In this document: piece by piece, positions 62,063 to 64,000 of the stretch | Numbering within the stretch: position 1 is the first letter of the stretch | Layout: each line of letters begins with the position of its first letter | From: Microbacterium paraoxydans | GTDB taxonomy: Bacteria > Actinomycetota > Actinomycetes > Actinomycetales > Microbacteriaceae | DNA: 64,000 nucleotides | NCBI RefSeq assembly: GCF_900105335.1 | Contig: NZ_LT629770.1 | Span: forward strand, 868,001 to 932,000 | Direction: 5' to 3' | Program-made: the position numbers and the translations under genes | Notes under the pieces: generated by a model | Told to the model about the DNA's origin: nothing | Database searches by the model: none | The model's input: the letters and a program-made list of their open reading frames with translations, nothing else

Positions 62063-62916
62063 CCGAACCACCGACGCGGCTCGGGCAGCCGACCGATCCG
62101 GATCATGAGGCGGAATGCCACGACGGACACGACCGCGCCCACGACGATCACGACGATCCCTTCCGGCGTGCCATAGGCCTTGGCCCCCTCCGGGCGCAGG
62201 ATCAGGAGGGTGAGGATCACCCACGGCGCCACGGCTCCGAGGACGGCCGCTCCGCGGATCCACGACTGCCGCGCCTCGACCTCGCCACGCAGCGCCGCGT
62301 CGGCACGCACGGACGAGGAGAGCGCCCGCAGCACGCCGATGAGCTCGGTGCCACCGACCTGCCGCGCCATCCGCAGGGTCTCGATGATCCGGTCGCCGAG
62401 TGGATCGGCGAGGACGGCCTTTAGCCGGTCCAGACTGGAGTCGAACCGTCCGCTGCTCCGCAGGTCTCGGGCGAACACCTCGAACGCGGGCCGGAGCGGC
62501 GGTGGAGCCGATTCCGCGAGGGTGGCCACCGCATCGGGAAGCGACAGGCCGACGCGGATCGCGGCGATCAGCAGGTCGCAGACGTCGGGCCAGAGCTGGC
62601 GCCGCAGACGCCGCAGCCGCAGACGTCGGCCACGCAGGTAGGCGATCGGCGCCGCGCCCCCGGCCAGCCCGGCGAGAATCGCGAGCGCGGCGCTTCCCGT
62701 GACGAGCCAGGCGAGGGAGGCGGCGCCGAGCGCGGCACCGGCGATGCCGATCACGAGAGAGCGGGTCTGCACCGCCGGGAACCCCGCCTCGCCCGCGAGA
62801 CGAGCCAGACGACCGCGATGCGGAGCAGTCGCGGAGCGCTCCCCGGCCGGCCACAGCCACGGTGCCAGGATCAGGAGCACGCCGGCCGCGAGCGTCGCGC
62901 CGAGGAGGATCGTCAT
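62059..62916 (-). CDS. tadB: TadB-like type II/IV secretion membrane protein
   Basis: Second platform protein, 285 residues. N-terminal and central membrane helices, then the GspF domain (QLWPDVCDLLIAAIRVGLSL, FDSSLDRLKAVLADPLGDRI, IETLRMARQVGGTELIGVLR). The ATG overlaps the tadA stop as ATGA. Confidence 0.9.
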   Translation of the reverse strand: MTILLGATLAAGVLLILAPWLWPAGERSATAPHRGRLARLAGEAGFPAVQTRSLVIGIAGAALGAASLAWLVTGSAALAILAGLAGGAAPIAYLRGRRLRLRRLRRQLWPDVCDLLIAAIRVGLSLPDAVATLAESAPPPLRPAFEVFARDLRSSGRFDSSLDRLKAVLADPLGDRIIETLRMARQVGGTELIGVLRALSSSVRADAALRGEVEARQSWIRGAAVLGAVAPWVILTLLILRPEGAKAYGTPEGIVVIVVGAVVSVVAFRLMIRIGRLPEPRRWFG

Positions 62917-64000
62917 GCGAGAACCCCCGTCCCGACCGGTGCCGATCGGCCGCGGGGGCGCGCGGCTCCGAAGACCGGCGTGCTGAGCACCCGCCCCTGG
63001 ATCACCTCACCCGTCAAGGCGACGATCTCCTCGACGTATCGACGCCCGGCCGCATCGCGCGCGCAGTGCACGACGAGATCGACGGACGACGCGAGCGCCG
63101 GAGCGACGAAGTCGCGGTCGATGTTCCGGCCGGCGAGGAGGGGCAGCAGGCACAGCTTGTCGAGCGCCTCCGCGGCGGAGTTGGCGTGCACCGTGCAGGC
63201 CCCGGGCACGCCCGTGTTCAGCGCGAGCACGAGGTCAAGGGCCTCCGCGTCGCGCACCTCCCCCACCACGAGCCGGTCCGGTCGCATTCGCAAGGCCTCC
63301 TTCACCAATCGCCTCAGCGTGATCTCGCCGGTGCCCTCGAGGCTCGGCTGACGCCCCTGCAGCGCGACCACATCCGGGCCGTCCACCGCGAGCTCGAAAG
63401 TCTCCTCCACCGTGATGATCCGCTGGTCCGCCGCGCAGGCGGCGAGCAGCGCCCCGAGCATCGTCGTCTTCCCCGCGTGGGTCGCCCCCGACACGATCAC
63501 GGACGCGCCCGTCCGCATCGCCTCACCGAGAGCCCGCGCGGCCTCGGGGGTCAGCGCGCCCTGCATCACGAGCGCATCGAGCGAGCGGTACCCGGGAAGG
63601 AACTTGCGGATGTTGACCGCCCACGACCCGCGCACGACATCGGCGATCGCGACATGCAGCCGCGAGCCGTCCGGCAGCGAGGCATCGACGAAGGGCTGCC
63701 CGATGTCCACGCGCCGTCCCGTCGCCTGCAGCATCCTCTCAACCAGGTCCCGCACCGTCGCCTCGTCCAACCACAGCGCCGTCCGCTCCGCCACCCCACC
63801 CCGCGCCGTGTGCACGGCCCCGTCGCCGTTGACCCACACCTCCTCGATGCCGGGGTCGTCGAGCAGCGGCTGCAGAGCACCGAAGCCGCTCACCGCCGCC
63901 AGCACGTCCCGCACGCACGCCGCCTCGTCCTCGACCAGCACGCCGCCCCGCGCGAGCGCCCGATCATCGTGACGCCGCACCTCCGCCCGGGCGACCTCCC
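62913..64000 (-). CDS. tadA: TadA secretion ATPase (N terminus beyond the right edge)
   Basis: Hexameric ATPase powering pilus assembly. At least 362 residues are present, and the frame stays open to the window end (EVARAEVRRHDD), so the GTG at 63980 is probably internal. Visible motifs are DDPGIEEVWVNGDGAVHTAR, Walker A GATHAGKTT, the Asp box ITVEETFELA, Walker B-like RPDRLVVGEVRDAEALDL and the His box TVHANSAAEAL. Its stop overlaps tadB as ATGA. Confidence 0.93.
   Translation of the reverse strand, partial: EVARAEVRRHDDRALARGGVLVEDEAACVRDVLAAVSGFGALQPLLDDPGIEEVWVNGDGAVHTARGGVAERTALWLDEATVRDLVERMLQATGRRVDIGQPFVDASLPDGSRLHVAIADVVRGSWAVNIRKFLPGYRSLDALVMQGALTPEAARALGEAMRTGASVIVSGATHAGKTTMLGALLAACAADQRIITVEETFELAVDGPDVVALQGRQPSLEGTGEITLRRLVKEALRMRPDRLVVGEVRDAEALDLVLALNTGVPGACTVHANSAAEALDKLCLLPLLAGRNIDRDFVAPALASSVDLVVHCARDAAGRRYVEEIVALTGEVIQGRVLSTPVFGAARPRGRSAPVGTGVLA

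Overview
The window is high-GC actinobacterial chromosome, most likely Microbacterium or a close Microbacteriaceae relative. This rests on the 16S/23S/5S operon without spacer tRNAs, the actinobacterial PriA (dual HisA/TrpF), a fused ThiE-ThiD-TenA protein, a prfB-ftsEX-smpB neighbourhood, a LysM gene divergent from lexA, and the small 98-residue family protein common in Microbacteriaceae. Nearly all of it is ordinary housekeeping chromosome. No insertion sequence, prophage, tRNA or CRISPR array was seen.

Layout. 1-4350 (minus): a 5'-to-3' chain of a repeat-rich TPR protein, a HAD phosphatase, a 59-residue protein, TlyA and NAD kinase (cut by the left edge). 4384-9975 (minus): one rRNA operon with promoter, leader, processing stems and terminator. 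10289-15924: a CoA-transferase, DUF4184 protein, tyrS, a membrane protein with SatD, and a DUF1349 protein. 15947-22857 (minus): arginine operon argCJBDFH, with no argR or argG, preceded by a probable leaderless Arg-rich leader peptide. 22904-25976 (minus): thiM and thiED under a TPP riboswitch. 25988-38254 (minus): a reductase, pheST, a glutamate-type ABC importer (gluABCD), a two-component system coupled to a TAXI lipoprotein, and a SpoU methyltransferase. 38343-39643 (minus): infC-rpmI-rplT, with infC starting at AUC. 39902-49078: DUF1844 protein, hisCBH-priA-sseB, the LysM/lexA SOS pair, and metF-metE. 49263-57695: S9 peptidase, smpB, ftsX, ftsE, a DUF2510 membrane protein, prfB and an MFS transporter. 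57708-64000: a Tad-type pilus locus (tadA partial, tadB, tadC, pilin-like and TadE-like genes) interrupted by a CPBP protease and three small genes.

How it fits together. Genes are packed into operons with ATGA or GTGA stop/start overlaps in almost every operon, so translation is strongly coupled. Where a transcription unit begins, a TANNNT hexamer often lies only 6-9 nt before the start codon, which points to widespread leaderless mRNAs. Biosynthetic operons use varied leaders: a TPP riboswitch (thi), a candidate Arg attenuator peptide (arg), a leader with two mutually exclusive hairpins (metF), and a long leader plus an AUC start (infC).

The strongest candidate for something undescribed is the arg leader: a 26-codon ORF ending with six Arg in seven codons, with its own promoter, between thiED and argC in a cluster that has no argR.
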